A stretch of 64,000 nucleotides of DNA from Azolla caroliniana (lineage: Eukaryota; Polypodiophyta). How positions within the stretch are numbered: the first letter of the stretch is position 1; every line of letters starts with the position of its first letter. The stretch lies in NCBI GenBank assembly GCA_043228905.1, contig JBHGNT010000005.1, positions 7,812,001 to 7,876,000 of the forward strand, written 5' to 3'. A program made the translations under genes and the position numbers. Of the stretch, positions 44,173 to 55,151 are shown one piece after another. The notes under the pieces are model-generated. The model was not told where the DNA came from. It made no database searches and saw only the letters and a list, made by a program, of their open reading frames with translations.

Positions 44173-45524
44173 ACTTTATTTTTTCCTTTTATTCGAGAAA
44201 TCTCCTTCTCCTTCACTGCTAATGTTTCTGCCATATCCTGAAATAAATCCCCTAAGATTGCATATGAATTACTATGGGAATGCAAAACTCCAGACCCCGA
44301 TGGCTCCTCATGTGAACGAGGCACCGATTTCCGTTTATTCCAAGGAACATACAAATTACCTTTATTATCAAAAGATAATTTCTTTGGATAGTCCTCTTGA
44401 CGAGCCCATGGTTTATTCCGCATGGGATGTGTCGGTGTGACCTTCTCCATAGATACATTATGCCCAACATTTTTATTAGACTTCTTCATCTTTCCAGAAA
44501 CTATTGACCATTGTCCTTCATCCTCTAGAGTCTTTCCATCCTTCTCATTCACAATTTGTGGTTCCTTTGTTTGCTCTGAAATTGTCAAATCTTGAATCTG
44601 ATCATGAGTTGTAGGCTCTTCATGTACCACTTCCACTACATTATTTCTTTTTTGAGGACATTCAGCCATAAAATGCCCCAACACACCACAATGGAAACAA
44701 TGTCCTGCAAATGTACCCCATTTAAGCCGAAAATACATAGGTGGCATACCAGAACATGCAATATGTAAACAACTTGGCCTCTTTATAGCAGTATTCCAAA
44801 GAATACACATCCGATATCGATTTTGAGCATTAGCACTAGGAGGCACCAAGATCTTTCCCAACTTTTCCATCGCTGACCGTAATATTGGCCAAACCACTGA
44901 ATATGTGCACTCTACCTCAACCCATACGGGACACTCTTGCTTTAATATATCTTGATATTCCACTAATGGTCTCCACGGAACAATATGAACCAAACTTTTC
45001 TCATAAAAAACTGGCAATTTATTGAGTAATTTCTCTTTATACTCTTGTGATACCAAAACAACCTCATAAAATCCATGAGGACCAACATAAACATCCTGAA
45101 CACAATCAGCTTGTAAAATCCCATGTAACCATTGTTTGACCCTCCAAAGGAAAGGTATCTTTCCCGTGAAAAACAATATGACCCCTTTATCACAAAAATT
45201 AGCAAATGAGCCCAAAAACTCCTTATTGTCTATTTCTACCTTAGCCACTTCATCGTCAACAAACTCCTCAGCAACTTTCACATTCTCCCTTATATAATCT
45301 TCCATTAATATATTTGCCATGCATCTTAAATGTTCCCAATGACTATCATCTTTCTCAATATCATCTTGTCGCATTGCATCATCATAAGACATGTCATTAC
45401 TATTATCTCCAATACATCGTTTTCTTTTACCATCCCCTCTTGGGCTTGATACTGACTCAACCATGCACGCATCCTTTGAAGAATTTGGAGACTCATCCAT
45501 ATTCATGAAAACACTACCATCCAT
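44169..45524 (-). CDS. LINE ORF1, nucleic-acid-binding protein (intact)
   Basis: 451 codons, open throughout. Contains a zinc knuckle CFHCGVLGHFMAEC at about residue 275, preceded by a region like the DUF4283 domain common in plant LINE ORF1 and related proteins. The N-terminal 70 residues are acidic and polar. Its stop overlaps the ORF2 start as ATGA (44172-44169), suggesting stop-start coupled translation of ORF2. It belongs to the element, not the host. Confidence 0.85.
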   Translation of the reverse strand: MDGSVFMNMDESPNSSKDACMVESVSSPRGDGKRKRCIGDNSNDMSYDDAMRQDDIEKDDSHWEHLRCMANILMEDYIRENVKVAEEFVDDEVAKVEIDNKEFLGSFANFCDKGVILFFTGKIPFLWRVKQWLHGILQADCVQDVYVGPHGFYEVVLVSQEYKEKLLNKLPVFYEKSLVHIVPWRPLVEYQDILKQECPVWVEVECTYSVVWPILRSAMEKLGKILVPPSANAQNRYRMCILWNTAIKRPSCLHIACSGMPPMYFRLKWGTFAGHCFHCGVLGHFMAECPQKRNNVVEVVHEEPTTHDQIQDLTISEQTKEPQIVNEKDGKTLEDEGQWSIVSGKMKKSNKNVGHNVSMEKVTPTHPMRNKPWARQEDYPKKLSFDNKGNLYVPWNKRKSVPRSHEEPSGSGVLHSHSNSYAILGDLFQDMAETLAVKEKEISRIKGKNKV

Positions 45525-45761
45525 ATGACAAGAAATAGGAGAGAGTTCACTTACAAGTAATTATGTTGGAGAAGGAATCAAAGCAAGCGATCATGAGATG
45601 CATGCAGTCGAATGGAATTTTTACTCGTAACGTTCTACCAAGACCTCCAAATGATACGTGCAGGCTTCGAAACGAGCTAAAGAACAAAGCAAACGGACAC
45701 CGTAGCAAGAAGATACATCAAAATTAGTGTTTGCCCTTCTCCAACATCTCCGAACTTTGCG

Positions 45762-45823
<62 letters not shown>

Positions 45824-45837
45824 GAATGGGGAAACCG

Positions 45838-46290
45838 TACACATCAATACATATTAGAGCCCATCCTATTATCTACCATTAGAACCATTGCTTCTATGCA
45901 ACTTAGCTCCCATGGATTGCGATGTGAGATGGGGAGTTGGGGCACAAGTGATGAGAGTGACTGGTTATGCACACTTTGCCCTAAACAAGTTCGAGAGTCT
46001 GGGTATCACACTTTGATACAATGCTTTGCCTTTGATCATATTTGACCATGCTTTCCACATCTTTTTAACCGAGCCCAATCCTTGCACGAATTTCTCTAAC
46101 AACCACAATGTGCACTCTTGATTGCAACATTCATTGGTAAAGTTATTGGACATCGAAAGTTGCTACTCACTTTCACACATATCACGTGAAATGTAATATT
46201 TTTGGTCTCATAGGTCATATTTGACCTCGGAAGACGATAATATAATCTATCTATCAATCTACCTATCTATCTCTTTTTCTCACCACAAAC
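45838..46290 (+). repeat. Inverted copy of the gypsy LTR region
   Basis: The complement of this segment aligns with 39770-40222 over its length with moderate divergence, sharing blocks such as CAAGGATTGGGCT, TGTGGAAAGCATGG, GGCAAAGCATTGTATCAAAGTG and CATATTTGACC words. It flanks the LINE on its 5' side, while the direct copy flanks the 3' side. Confidence 0.8.
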
Positions 46291-46881
46291 AAAGGCACTT
46301 GATATTAGGGCAATGTTACTTCTAAAGGGTATCATTGAAACTAAGACCTTATTATATGCATAATTGAACCCATGACTTTAACATGTGTGTTAATTTCAAT
46401 AACTTATATCCCGTGAATATATGTGTTGCATCATTAGTTACCAACAATTATCTCAATGTGAGTGACTCCTATTCAAATAAAAAAGAAACAATTTAGGTAC
46501 AATAGACATTCGGTTAAGTGTGTGCCCACTTAAGTGCACCATTCTATTAAGTGCGTTTTTTTTATAGAGGTCAAAATCCATATAAAAAAATTTACATTGT
46601 TTCATGACGAAATTACATTAAACCAAATTGAAAGTATGTTCCAACCGTTTAGAAACAACAAAAGGAGTTTCTATGTGTATGTGTATGTCTATGCCTATGT
46701 CTATGTCTATGTGTGTGTCATGTGTTCTATGTGTGTGTTTACGATTACAAGTTTGTGATTTTGATTCTTAATTAAAGAACATAAGCAAAGAAGGGAAAAA
46801 ATTCTTGATGATTGTGAATAGTCAAGTTTTTGCAGGGATCGGCCATAAATACAAGCTCTCCTTCTCCATGTGCAACAAAAT

Positions 46882-47280
46882 TGTCACGGACAAGTAGACG
46901 AGGCTCAATACTAAGAGAGTGAGAGAGAGATCATAGACAAGAGAGAGAGAAAGTAGTCAAGAGAACAAGAACTGAATTATGATTCCGTAACCGGTGTTGT
47001 TCACCTTGACTAAGGCCAAGGTGAACCCCTGTATTTTTACATGTTTATGGGCTCTAAATGTAGCCCCATGCAAAGACTCGTTTTCATGCACAAGCTTCTA
47101 GAATGTTCTAGCTTATGGAGCTTTCTGGAAGCTTCTAAAACCCTACATGTAGAATAGATAATCTACAATAATTTATTAAGGTAACATGATTATGTATTGG
47201 ATATATTGGTTAAAACATATGATTAAATACAATAGGTCAAGAGTTCAAATCATGGCATGGTTGTTGTCATGTCCATGACA
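46882..47280 (-). repeat. 3' LTR of the nested chromodomain gypsy element
   Basis: On the minus strand it begins TGTCATGGACATGAC at 47280, just after a polypurine-like AAAGGGATAA, and ends CCGTGACA at 46882. The flanking 5-mers AAAAT (46877-46881) and AAAAC (50234-50238) match at 4 of 5 bases. Near its end is a CT-rich leader. Confidence 0.75.
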
Positions 47281-49822
47281 TTATCCCTTTATTAAGGCCG
47301 CCTCTGAAGATGTCTCCCCGGTTTTTGTGGATATTGGTGATGAATGCATGAACAACATCCGGTGCATTCTCCAAGTGTTGAGTTGGTTCCCAAGTTGCCT
47401 CTGAAATGGGATACCCTTTCCATAGGACTAAGTATTGAAGTTGTCGTTGATGCCAATGAGACTCCGGAATCTTGTCCACCTCATACTCCTCACCTGTGGA
47501 AAGCTCAATTAGAGGTGGAGGTGGAGGTGGAGAGTGTCTTCCAAGAACAGGAATAGTGGATGGATGATAAGGTTCGAGAGGAGAGGCATGGAAGACATTA
47601 TGAATCCAGAAATGTGGAGGAAGTTCTAGTCGGAAAGTGATGGGATTGACACACTCAATGATGCGGAAAGGCCCCAACTTCTTGTAATCCAACTTTCCGC
47701 AAGGTCAAGTAGTATTGACATGGTGACGTAAGAGCCAAACTTGATCACCAACTGCAAAGCCAGGTGTAGCGGAACGATATTGATCAGCTTGTGCTTTATA
47801 CCGGTTCCTTGCAAGGATGAGTTCGAGGGAGAGATCTTGATGAATGTTGGCTAAAATACGAGCACGTCCTTCTGCTGACGGGTTGACAGAGTTGCCAGGG
47901 ATGGAAATACTGAAGCGAGGATGGAAACCATAGTTGGCGAAAAATGGGGTGACCCCAGTTGAACCATGTAGCGTATTATTATATGTGAACTTTGCCAAGG
48001 GTAGGACGTCAACCCAATCATCTTGCTGGTAGCTAAGCGAGCATCGAAGGTATTGCTCAAGAATTTGGTTCACCCACTTTGTTTGGCCATCGGTTTGAGG
48101 ATGATAGGACGAAGACAAATTCATGTTGTGCCCAATGTTTGAAGGAGTCGCCGCCAAAAACGAGAGACAAATTGGGGTTCGCGATCTGAGGTGACATCAT
48201 TTGGGACCCGATGAAGCCGCACCACATTCTTTAAAAATAGATCGGTTGTTGCTTCTACTAAAATAGTCTTTGCACAAGGGGCAAAATGAGCCATCTTTGT
48301 AAACCAAACTACCATGTCGAGCATTGTGCCATATCCGTGGACAAGAGGCAAGTCAGTGATGAAATCCATGGAAATTGATGCCCAAGGCCGGTTGGGAATG
48401 GGAAGTGATTGGAGCAACCCATATGGCCTATGGTGGATGACTTTGGATCTAGCACAAGTATCACATGTCTTGATGAATTCCTTGACGAACTTCCATGGTT
48501 GCGGCCACCAATATCCTCGTTAGATTAATTCGAGTGTCTTTGTAATGCCAAAATGACCAACCAAGGGGTCATCATGACACTTTTGGAGAACTTGAGTTCG
48601 GCATCGGCCCGCCGGAACATATAAGAGTTCGTCTCGGTAAAGCAATCCCCCCTCGAATCTGAAGCGGTCAAGGTCTTCCTTGGTCTTCGATTTAGACAAC
48701 TCAATAAGACCTTCCTGAATTGTGTTGGCGAATTTGTCGGTGGGAAGTGCTTTGGCTATCTCCTCAAGCAAAGAGTCGGCATGGAGCATGCATGTGGCGA
48801 AGAGCTGGAATTCATCTGGTTTAAGTTAACATTGAGATTGTTGAGCATAGGCATCATCCCTTGGGCTCAACTCAAAATTTGATCGTCGTGAAAGAGCATC
48901 AACCTTCATGTTTTGTGCCCCCGACCAAAAGACAATTTCAAAGTCATAGTCGGCTAAGAAAGTTGACGAATAGGCCTGCCACCGATTCAATGTACGGGTT
49001 GTTGAGAAATACAATAAATTTTTATGATCTGTTAATACCTGAACCCGATGTTGCACCCAAGCCAAGTAAGGCCTCCACTCCGTGAAAGCTGCCACTATAA
49101 CCGCAAGCTCCTTGTCGTAGATGGGATAGTTTTTTTCTGGAGATGTGAATTTTCGAGAGTAGTATGCCACTGGATGTAGGATGCCATCATCATCGGGTTG
49201 GGATAAGATGGCACCAATGGCAAAGTCAGAGGCATCTATTTCAACTTGAAAAGGCTTAGTAGGGTCGACATGAAGGAGAACTGGAGCCCGGGTAAAAACT
49301 TCCTTGAGTAGGTCGAAGGCGTGTTGAGTAGGTGGAGTCCATTGAAATGACATCCCTTTACGAGTAAGCTCAATCAAGGGTTGGACTATGACGGAGAACC
49401 CCTTGATAAATCGCCCATAAAAATTTGATAAATCGTCCATAAAAATTTGCGAAACCAAGGAACGATTGGACATCCTTTACTTGTTTTGGAGTGGCCCATT
49501 CTTCAATTGTCTTGATTTTTCTTGGATCCATGGTGATGCCCTGGGGGGAGATAACATAATCAAGAAATTCTATGGAATTGCAATCAAACTCAGATTTTTC
49601 TCTCTTGGCATAGAGGGCATGCTCCCTTAGTTTCGAGAGAATCAATCGAACGTGGTGAGTATGCTCTTCAATGCTCGACGAGAAGACAAGAATGTCATCA
49701 AGGTAGATAACGACAAAGTGATCAAGATATTCTCGAAATATGTCGTTCATCATATGTTGAAAAACAGCTAGAGCATTGGTGAGTCCAAAAGGCATTACCT
49801 TGTACTCGAAGTGTCCGTTCAC
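47267..49822 (-). pseudogene. Chromodomain gypsy pol (RT 3' part, RNase H, integrase, chromodomain), decayed
   Basis: RT begins in mid-domain at 49822 (GHFEYKVMPFGLTNA) and includes VVIYLDDILVF. A 22-bp tandem duplication at 49405-49448 shifts the frame. RNase H at 49330-48830 (EIDASDFAIGAIL, YPIYDKELA, DHKNL). Integrase has the HHCC finger (48600-48470), DFITDLP and TSDREPQF. At the position of its third catalytic residue, QTDGQTKWVNQ, a Lys (codon 48079-48077) replaces the usual Glu. A chromodomain (EEYEVDKIPESHW...WEPTQHLENA) ends the protein at about 47290. Gag, protease and the front of RT are deleted. Confidence 0.88.
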
Positions 49823-50233
49823 TGTAACAAAATCATAATTCAGTTATTGTTCTCTTGACTACTTTCTCTCTCTCTTTCTTATTATCTTGTCTATGATCTC
49901 TCTCTCACTCTCTTAGTATTGAGGCTCATCTACTTGTCCGTAACAGTTTGTTCACCTTGACTAAGGCCAAGGTGAACCCCTATATTTTTACATGTTTATG
50001 GGTTCTAAATGTAGCCCCATGCAAAGACTCATTTTCATGCACAAGCATCTAGAATGTTCTAGCTTCTGGAGCTTTCTAGAAGCTTCTAAAATCTTACATG
50101 TAAAATAGATAATCTACAATAATCTATGTAAAGTAACATGATTATGTATTGGACGTATTGGTTAAAACATATCAATTAAATACAGTAGGTCAAGAGTTCA
50201 AATCATGACATGATTGTTGTCATGTCCATGACA
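49823..50233 (-). repeat. 5' LTR of the nested gypsy element with an inverted end
   Basis: The part 49950-50233 aligns directly with 47000-47280. The following terminal 120 bp or so (49825-49945) is the reverse complement of the matching part of the other LTR (46882-47000): the CT-rich leader reads the opposite way. It is bounded by TGTTACGGA and TTTTGTTACA. Pol begins directly after it, in the middle of RT. Confidence 0.75.
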
Positions 50234-50641
50234 AAAACTTATGTCTATTGTCCTTCTCTTTCTATGTGTCTGTGCCATGTGCATGCATGCTCTTTTCCTG
50301 CATGAAGAAAGCCTCTCTCCCTCCCTCTCTCTTTCTGTGCATCTTGTTTATTCTCAAAGATGACAGAAGTTGCAACTAAAGGTAATCTAGAATCGAGAAA
50401 GAAACTGAAGAGTATGTATGTTGAAACCATAAATGTTTCAAGTCAATTATATCACGTAAATTGATCATTGTCCTTATCAAGAATTGTATGATTAGAACAC
50501 ATAAGGAAAATTTTCCAAAAAACCCTAAAAATTTCCAAAAAAACCTAAAATGTTTTAGAAAACCCCTAGTAAGTGCCCAGCTCGGTTAAGTGTGCACTTC
50601 TTCCTCACGTTCAAAGTGCGCACTTAACCGAATGTCTATTG

Positions 50642-51042
50642 TAATTTAACAATAGTAACATGACGGATGTTGATCTTTCATATCTCAAGCATTTGAACTT
50701 CCTTTGATGGATGAATGATGAACCATGATTCTAGTATGTGGTATCAAGGCCATATTGTGCAAATAGGAATCAATCCACATGCTTACACTAACACGTTGGG
50801 TATCCTCACTATTTTAGTTATTTGCACAAGTCATTGAGTCAACACCAACATTGTATGGTCATGGTATCAATCTTGGCGCTTTTACTGAATAATGACATGA
50901 TTGACGTTGAATTTGCATGTCCCAAGCATTGTGATGGATGAGGGAATGTTGAAACTAGTATTGCTTTAGTATGTGATGTTTAGAAAACCATATCATACAT
51001 CTACTAATTTCAACCAACCTATTGCATGCTCAAACCAACATG
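50642..51042. other. Intergenic, no feature seen
   Basis: AT-rich, no gene recognised. Confidence 0.4.
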
Positions 51043-51082
51043 TTAGATAGGTGTACTCTATATTCAAAGTACACCTATCTAA
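51043..51082. repeat. 15-bp perfect inverted repeat
   Basis: Arms TTAGATAGGTGTACT (51043-51057) and complement (51068-51082) around a 10-base loop. Confidence 0.9.
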
Positions 51083-51506
51083 TACATTTCATCATTGTTG
51101 AAGCATTTGCAGAATAGTGACATGATAAGTTCAATCTACTAGTTCAAGTTGTAGAATTTTTCGTGATGGATGACTAGTTTAAATGTTGAAACTTGAGACA
51201 AATGGTTTAGTACATGGCCATGCCATGCATGCACTGATCAATTTACCTGTTCACATTAATTCGCTAGCTGGTGTCATCAAAATTGAAGTGACATGCGCAT
51301 GTTGATGTTGATATGTCGTGATATGATGCTATGAATGTTGAATCATTTGAAGGATAGCAAGATGATGGATGTTGAATTTGCCTACCTCAAGCATTCTAAG
51401 TTTACTATGAATGGCGAAACCAACCTTTTTAATGTGTTGTCAAGAAGGCAATATTATGCATGTTCCATTAGGCATTCTCAATATGGCAATGGTGTGAGAA
51501 TACACT

Positions 51507-51557
51507 AAAAACTTAGTGTATTTGTATACATGGTGTATACAAATACACTAAGTTTTT
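51507..51557. repeat. 24-bp perfect inverted repeat with a 3-base loop
   Basis: Arms 51507-51530 and 51534-51557 are exact complements around TGG. The stem is AT-rich, with CTTAGTGTATTTG in the arm. Function unknown; could extrude as a cruciform or fold as a hairpin RNA. Confidence 0.95.
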
Positions 51558-51683
51558 ATGAATTATACAAAACCTTGTTCATTGTGTTACAAACTTTAGT
51601 GTTGATAATTGAAAATTATTAATGTTTTCTTTATATTGTGCAATGTCCATCTATACACGTACATTATACATCAATATGTAAAA

Positions 51684-51879
51684 CTAGTGTCTTAGAATTG
51701 TTTTTTAGAAATGGTTTATATTACTAGTATGAAGAGGTGACACCCACGAAAAGTATTGATGTACAAGAGTATGCTAAGATTCTAGTGTCTTAGAATTGTT
51801 TTTTAGAAATGGTTTATATTACTAGTATGAAGAGGTGACACCCACGAAAAGTATTGATGTACAAGAGTATGCTAAGATA
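51684..51879. repeat. 98-bp tandem duplication
   Basis: Copies 51684-51781 and 51782-51879 are identical over 97 of 98 bases, so the duplication is recent. Confidence 0.95.
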
Positions 51880-52288
51880 CACCAAATGAAAATTTGAAAC
51901 TTGTCAAGTTAAATATCATGAAGCAAGAGACAATCATGCAATGAGTGCTTGAGAGAAATTGGAATGGTTGGAGAAGATGAGTTCATTTAGAGAGAGTTGA
52001 TTGAAGACCATGTGGTTATGTGATATCTATTTAGTCCATAATCCCCAAAACCTTACCCAATTGGAAAAGTGGATGTACTATGCAGGAACTCTAAGAACAA
52101 GAACAAACACACAAGCTCTTTCCCAAATTAAGTGTTGGGAAATGACAAGAGAGTTTTTGTCCTTGTGTCAATACTTTTGAATGAAATTGTACACAATATA
52201 GGTTCACTCACTAGTATTTACCTGTGCGATTGTGTCTCAATATGTAATGATGTCAATGCTTGCAATTGCAAGTATATTGTGCATGGGC

Positions 52289-52716
52289 GCATCTATCTAG
52301 TACATGTGCATACCCACATAGTAGTTGTCTCCATGGATATTGAACCCAATGGCATTACATCCAACCATTGATGTTACATGATAGACAAAGATCAAATCTT
52401 CTCCTTCTGAACATATAAAAACTAGCGACATGAATGAAATTGGTGTCAAAACCTATTAATATGCTATATTGTAAACATGTGTCCATCTACAAGTACATAT
52501 ATACGGCACATCTATCTAGTACATGCGCATACCCATAGAGTTGTTGTTTTCATGGATATTCAACCCAATGACATTACATCTAACCATTGATGTTACACCA
52601 TAGACAAATATCGAATCTTCTCCTTCTGAACATGTAAAAACTAGCGATGTGAATGAAATTGGTGTCAAAATCTATGAATATGCTATATTGTAAACAGGTG
52701 TCCATCTACAAGTATA
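52289..52716. repeat. Tandem duplication of about 219 bp
   Basis: Both copies open with CATCTATCTAGTACATG and share long tracts (CTTCTCCTTCTGAACAT, AAATTGGTGTCAAAA, TATGCTATATTGTAAACA), with about 10-12% difference, so it is older than the 98-bp one. No coding frame. Confidence 0.85.
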
Positions 52717-53370
52717 CACCACCATGGACCATGTTACAAGTTGTTCCTAGGGGTATACAATCCAATGTTACAATACCAATATTATGTTAGTCCATAGGAA
52801 TATCTTCTCTACTCCTGCATTCATCCCTAAATATTAGGGTTGCTTGATTTTTAATGTACCATAATCTCTCCCTCCCTCTCTCTCTCTCTCTAGGGTTGTA
52901 ATTGTCTCTCTCCAATCTTCAACAAACAAACCCACACTCTCTATGTGTACCAACAAACAACCACACACTCTTTTTGTGTCACACACATACTCTCTTTGAA
53001 TGGGCCCTTACTTGAGGTTTATTGTGAATTAATTCATAGATAAAAAGGTGGTCACAAGAGAAGCAATGTGGGCCTAATATAACCTCCACCTAATATTCAA
53101 AATGTATGTGATCTATTAATCATGTACTCCCATATAATTTTTTGTTGATAAATTTAATTGAATTGCTATGACTTGTTTTTCACAAACATAAATAAAATTT
53201 AGTAATGCACACTGAATATTTAAAATTTTAGTTAGAGTGAAATAAAACTTTACTTCCTAGTATATAATCGCATATCAAGTTATACAAGTAATCAACTAAT
53301 TCCGTGTGACACAATATGATATCACAAATATCATAGTGATGAAGTTTTAATTCGCTCTAAGTCGTGGAAA
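52717..53370 (+). promoter_or_regulatory. Upstream region of the reductase gene
   Basis: Holds a (CT)n run at 52867-52890 and AT-rich sequence up to the start codon. No TATA box could be assigned with confidence. Confidence 0.35.
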
Positions 53371-55151
53371 ATGGCGCCCAAAGTGTGTGTGACGGGGGGA
53401 ACCGGCTATATTGCATCACACATCATTAAACTTCTTCTTGACAAGGGCTACTATGTGCGCACCACTGTGCGTAACCCTGGTATTTCATTTAGTATATTGT
53501 ACTCACATGAAAGTTTTTGGTTTTGGTTCATAATATCTTGGATTTTCAATATGTTTCAAATAAATCATGCAAATAAAGACATGATTATGCAAACGAAGTT
53601 TAAGAAGTGATCATCATATGTTCTTGCTTACATAGACGATGAGAAGAAGTTGGCATTCCTTAGACAACTACCAGGTGCTAAGAAGCAATTACATGTCTTG
53701 AGGGCAGAACTATTAGAGGACGGTAGCTTTGACGATGCCATTGTAGGTGTGGATGGAGTGTTCCATGTAGCCTCTCCCGTGCTTGTTCCTAATTGGGAGA
53801 ATCCTGAGGTACATACTATAATATGATGTAGTATTTTGATCAGTCTAATAAATTCATATGACATGTGAACATTTTTAGGCATGTGTTTATAAACCACACA
53901 TTCACATTATTAATATGTTACCACTTGGCATTCAAGTAATAATAATAATGTGAAAAAAGTTTATAAATATTATCATGATTTGTAGAAAAGCTACTTGGAG
54001 CCATGTTTGAATGGAACTGCCAATGTGCTAAATTCTTGTTCCAAATCACCATCTGTAAAGCGAGTGGTGTTAACATCATCTTGCTCTGCGGTTCGCTATG
54101 ACTTCGATAAGAAAGAAGATGATCCTCCTCTTGATGAGTCGCATTGGAGTAGCATTGATTATTGTAAACAATATCAGGTTTGTTGCTATATGTTCATGCA
54201 CTAACCTTATCTACTTCATTCTATAATCAACTAATGTATAAACTTCACAACTATATTAAGACATAAGCTTTGCAATGACATCTTTTAATTACCTCTTTTT
54301 AATAGCTTTGGTATGCATGGGCAAAAACAATTGCGGAGAAAGATGCGTGGAGAATAGCAAATGAGAAGGGGATAAACCTTGTTGTTGTGAACCCTGCCTT
54401 TGTTGTGGGTCCAACTCTTTCCAACATTCCTACAAGCACACTTGCCATAGTCTTGGGTATCCTCAGGGGTAAGACAACAAATAACATCCATGTTTGCAAA
54501 TGATTAAGGTAGTGTTTGGGATATTTTGAACTTGTGTGTGATAACATGTTTGATGAAGTGAAGAAATTTTCATTGTGCATGTTTACCCTTATTGAAAATA
54601 AAAGGAATTGAGAACATTTAATGACACATGAAGAAACGTGGTATAAATTGTGGAAACTTGTTTGAGGTAGATATGTCTATTTAAGTTTCAATCATAGATA
54701 TGATATGACTTTTTTCAATAGGAGACCTAAAGACGTATCCAAACTCAAGAATGGGATATGTGCACATACATGATGTAGCGCTTGCTCATATTATTGCTTA
54801 TGAACATCCATCGGCATCAGGGAGGCTTATATGTTCAGGAGATGTTTACCATTGGCGAGACATTGTTTCAATGCTTAAGACAAAATATCCTACATATCCA
54901 ATCACTACAGTGTGAGTATAATACCAATGGTATCACCTAAGATCCAAATTAAGCATTTTCATAAAACTGAACATGATGCAAATGATTAGATTTAATCCTT
55001 TTGTAGGTGTGGACAAGAGTTGGGTAACGACATTCCTCACAAGATGAACACAGAAAAAATAGAAAGTTTGGGATTGCCTACTTTCATGAGCCTTGAAAAA
55101 ATGTTTGATGATTGCATCGAAAGCCTAAAAACCCATGGCCTCTTAACTTAA
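53371..55151 (+). CDS. Cinnamoyl-CoA reductase/tetraketide pyrone reductase-like SDR, six exons
   Basis: Exons 53371-53479, 53636-53808, 53986-54177, 54306-54468, 54722-54911 and 55007-55151, all introns GT..AG; 972 bp, 323 aa. The N-terminus has the nucleotide-binding Rossmann motif [12 protein letters not shown] (residues 7-18) and RTTVRNP, typical of NADP-dependent extended short-chain dehydrogenases of the DFR/CCR group. The catalytic Tyr and Lys are in YAWAK (exon 4), and [10 protein letters not shown] supplies the Ser. True lignin CCRs carry a KNWYCYGK signature, which is not present (here KQYQLWYAWAK), so a CCR-like or TKPR-like reductase is more likely than a lignin enzyme. Substrate is unknown. 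Length is near the family norm and no disruption is visible. Confidence 0.9.

Larger units (their letters stand above)
40434..45830 (-). mobile_element. LINE (L1-type non-LTR retrotransposon), damaged
   Basis: ORF1 and ORF2 in order, with a terminal poly(A) run represented by TCTTTTTTTTTC at 40434-40443 at the 3' end. Near the 5' end a long (CT)n run sits at 45765-45820. The leader is about 300 bp. ORF2 contains stops and two frameshifts, so the copy is dead. I did not find a target-site duplication. Confidence 0.85.
46500..50641. mobile_element. TA-target TIR element (MITE) carrying a gypsy insertion
   Basis: Perfect 21-bp inverted termini CAATAGACATTCGGTTAAGTG (46500-46520) and complement (50621-50641), bordered by TA dinucleotides at 46498-46499 and 50642-50643. 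TA target duplication points to the Tc1/mariner superfamily. Subtract the gypsy element at 46882-50233 and the host element is about 790 bp with no transposase frame. Short AAGTG(T/C)G(C/T)AC words repeat inside both ends. Confidence 0.75.

Noticed and set aside
46660-46740. TATGTC/TATGTG run as a possible regulatory repeat
   Set aside because: Simple sequence inside the MITE interior without further support.
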